The translations under genes were made by a program, and so were the position numbers. 6,913 nucleotides of DNA, from the NCBI GenBank assembly GCA_964402325.1, contig CAYOBI010000109.1, positions 1 through 6,913 of the forward strand, written 5' to 3'. Every line of letters begins with the position of its first letter. Position 1 is the first letter of the stretch. Under the pieces are notes generated by a model. That model ran no database searches. It was not told where the DNA came from and was given only the letters and a program-made list of their open reading frames with translations. Shown piece by piece: positions 6,525-6,913 of this stretch. Origin of the DNA: Raineyella sp964402325. Its GTDB lineage: Bacteria; Actinomycetota; Actinomycetes; Propionibacteriales; Propionibacteriaceae.

Positions 6525-6913
6525 GACGAGGCCGACAAGGCAGGCGCCGACGTCGACCGTCCCGAGGCGTTCGGCACCGACGACGAGAACGAGCCGACGG
6601 TGACCCGGATCTCCCGCGCGGACCTGCGGCGCTACACCGAGGAGGTGGCCGGGGAGCCGGCCTCGCAGCCGACGCCCCGGGAACGTACCGTCGTGCCGGG
6701 GACCGTCTCCGCCACCCACCCCCAGGCCGAGACGGTCGCCTTCGGGGAGGACGCCGGCGAGCCGACCCGGCCGCTGGAGACTTCGGAGATCCCCGCCGCC
6801 CCGGTCAGCCCCGCCGCCCCGGTCAGCCCGGCCCGACCCCGCTCCGCGGAGCCGGTCGCGGACACCGCACCGGCGACCGTGCCGCTCGTCCCGCCGCGGC
6901 CCGTCGTACGCCC
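6507..6913 (+). CDS. Unrecognised acidic Pro/Ala-rich protein, N-terminal part
   Basis: The frame is open from GTG 6507 to the window end, giving the first 135 residues of a longer protein. I do not recognise it. It starts MITRDYDEADKAG, continues with an acidic stretch (FGTDDENEPTV, about 22-32), a short possible helix (TRISRADLRRYTEEVAG, 33-49), and then a Pro/Ala/Glu/Thr-rich, apparently disordered region containing a PAAPVS duplication (about 96-107). There is no signal peptide, cysteine or membrane segment in this part. Third-position G/C is about as high as in the neighbouring genes, and an SD is present, which supports real coding. Disordered N-termini of this type often precede a membrane or DNA-binding domain in actinobacteria, but nothing visible decides which. 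It lies 130 nt after holB and is probably a separate transcription unit. Confidence 0.7.
   Translation, partial: MITRDYDEADKAGADVDRPEAFGTDDENEPTVTRISRADLRRYTEEVAGEPASQPTPRERTVVPGTVSATHPQAETVAFGEDAGEPTRPLETSEIPAAPVSPAAPVSPARPRSAEPVADTAPATVPLVPPRPVVR
6791..6826 (+). repeat. Perfect 18-bp tandem duplication
   Basis: CCCCGCCGCCCCGGTCAG occurs twice back to back (6791-6808 and 6809-6826). In the reading frame of the partial gene this encodes PAAPVS twice. Because the unit is a multiple of three, it changes only the length of a disordered segment. Confidence 0.9.

Overview
The window looks like a housekeeping DNA-replication locus from a very G+C-rich (roughly 72%) actinobacterium. The evidence is the near-exclusive use of G or C at third codon positions, the frequent GTG starts, a zinc-free topoisomerase I with a Lys/Ala-rich tail, and an actinobacterial-style HolB. 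The order topA - tmk - holB fits Actinomycetota. A member of the Propionibacteriales is my best guess, but the sequence alone does not prove it.

Layout, all genes on the + strand: 1-121 is a short leader with palindromic sequence and a ribosome binding site. 122-2902 is topA (DNA topoisomerase I). About 2960-4534 is a protein that reads as a degenerate CYTH-CHAD protein, ending in a Pro-Glu repeat interrupted by a run of exactly 100 N (4396-4495). 4527-5180 is tmk (thymidylate kinase). 5177-6376 is holB (DNA polymerase III delta' subunit). 6377-6506 is intergenic, with a GC hairpin and several CGTGA words. 6507 to the window end is the N-terminus of an unrecognised acidic, Pro/Ala-rich protein that is not complete here.

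The CYTH-CHAD-like gene, tmk and holB overlap by 8 and 4 nt and are almost certainly cotranscribed and translationally coupled. They sit directly behind topA, but an AT-rich extended -10-like element in the topA-orf2 gap suggests that the last three genes can also be transcribed independently. Functionally, topA relaxes negative supercoils, tmk supplies dTDP for dTTP synthesis, and holB is part of the clamp loader, so the cluster serves chromosome replication. The CYTH-CHAD-like protein is the outlier: its family normally binds or hydrolyses triphosphates and polyphosphate, yet many of the expected charged residues seem to be missing.

I see no mobile element, CRISPR array, tRNA, rRNA or evident new multi-gene system. 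The points most worth a second look are the degenerate CYTH-CHAD protein with its unresolved repeat tail, its start and promoter arrangement, and a strong excess of the palindrome CGTACG across the window.
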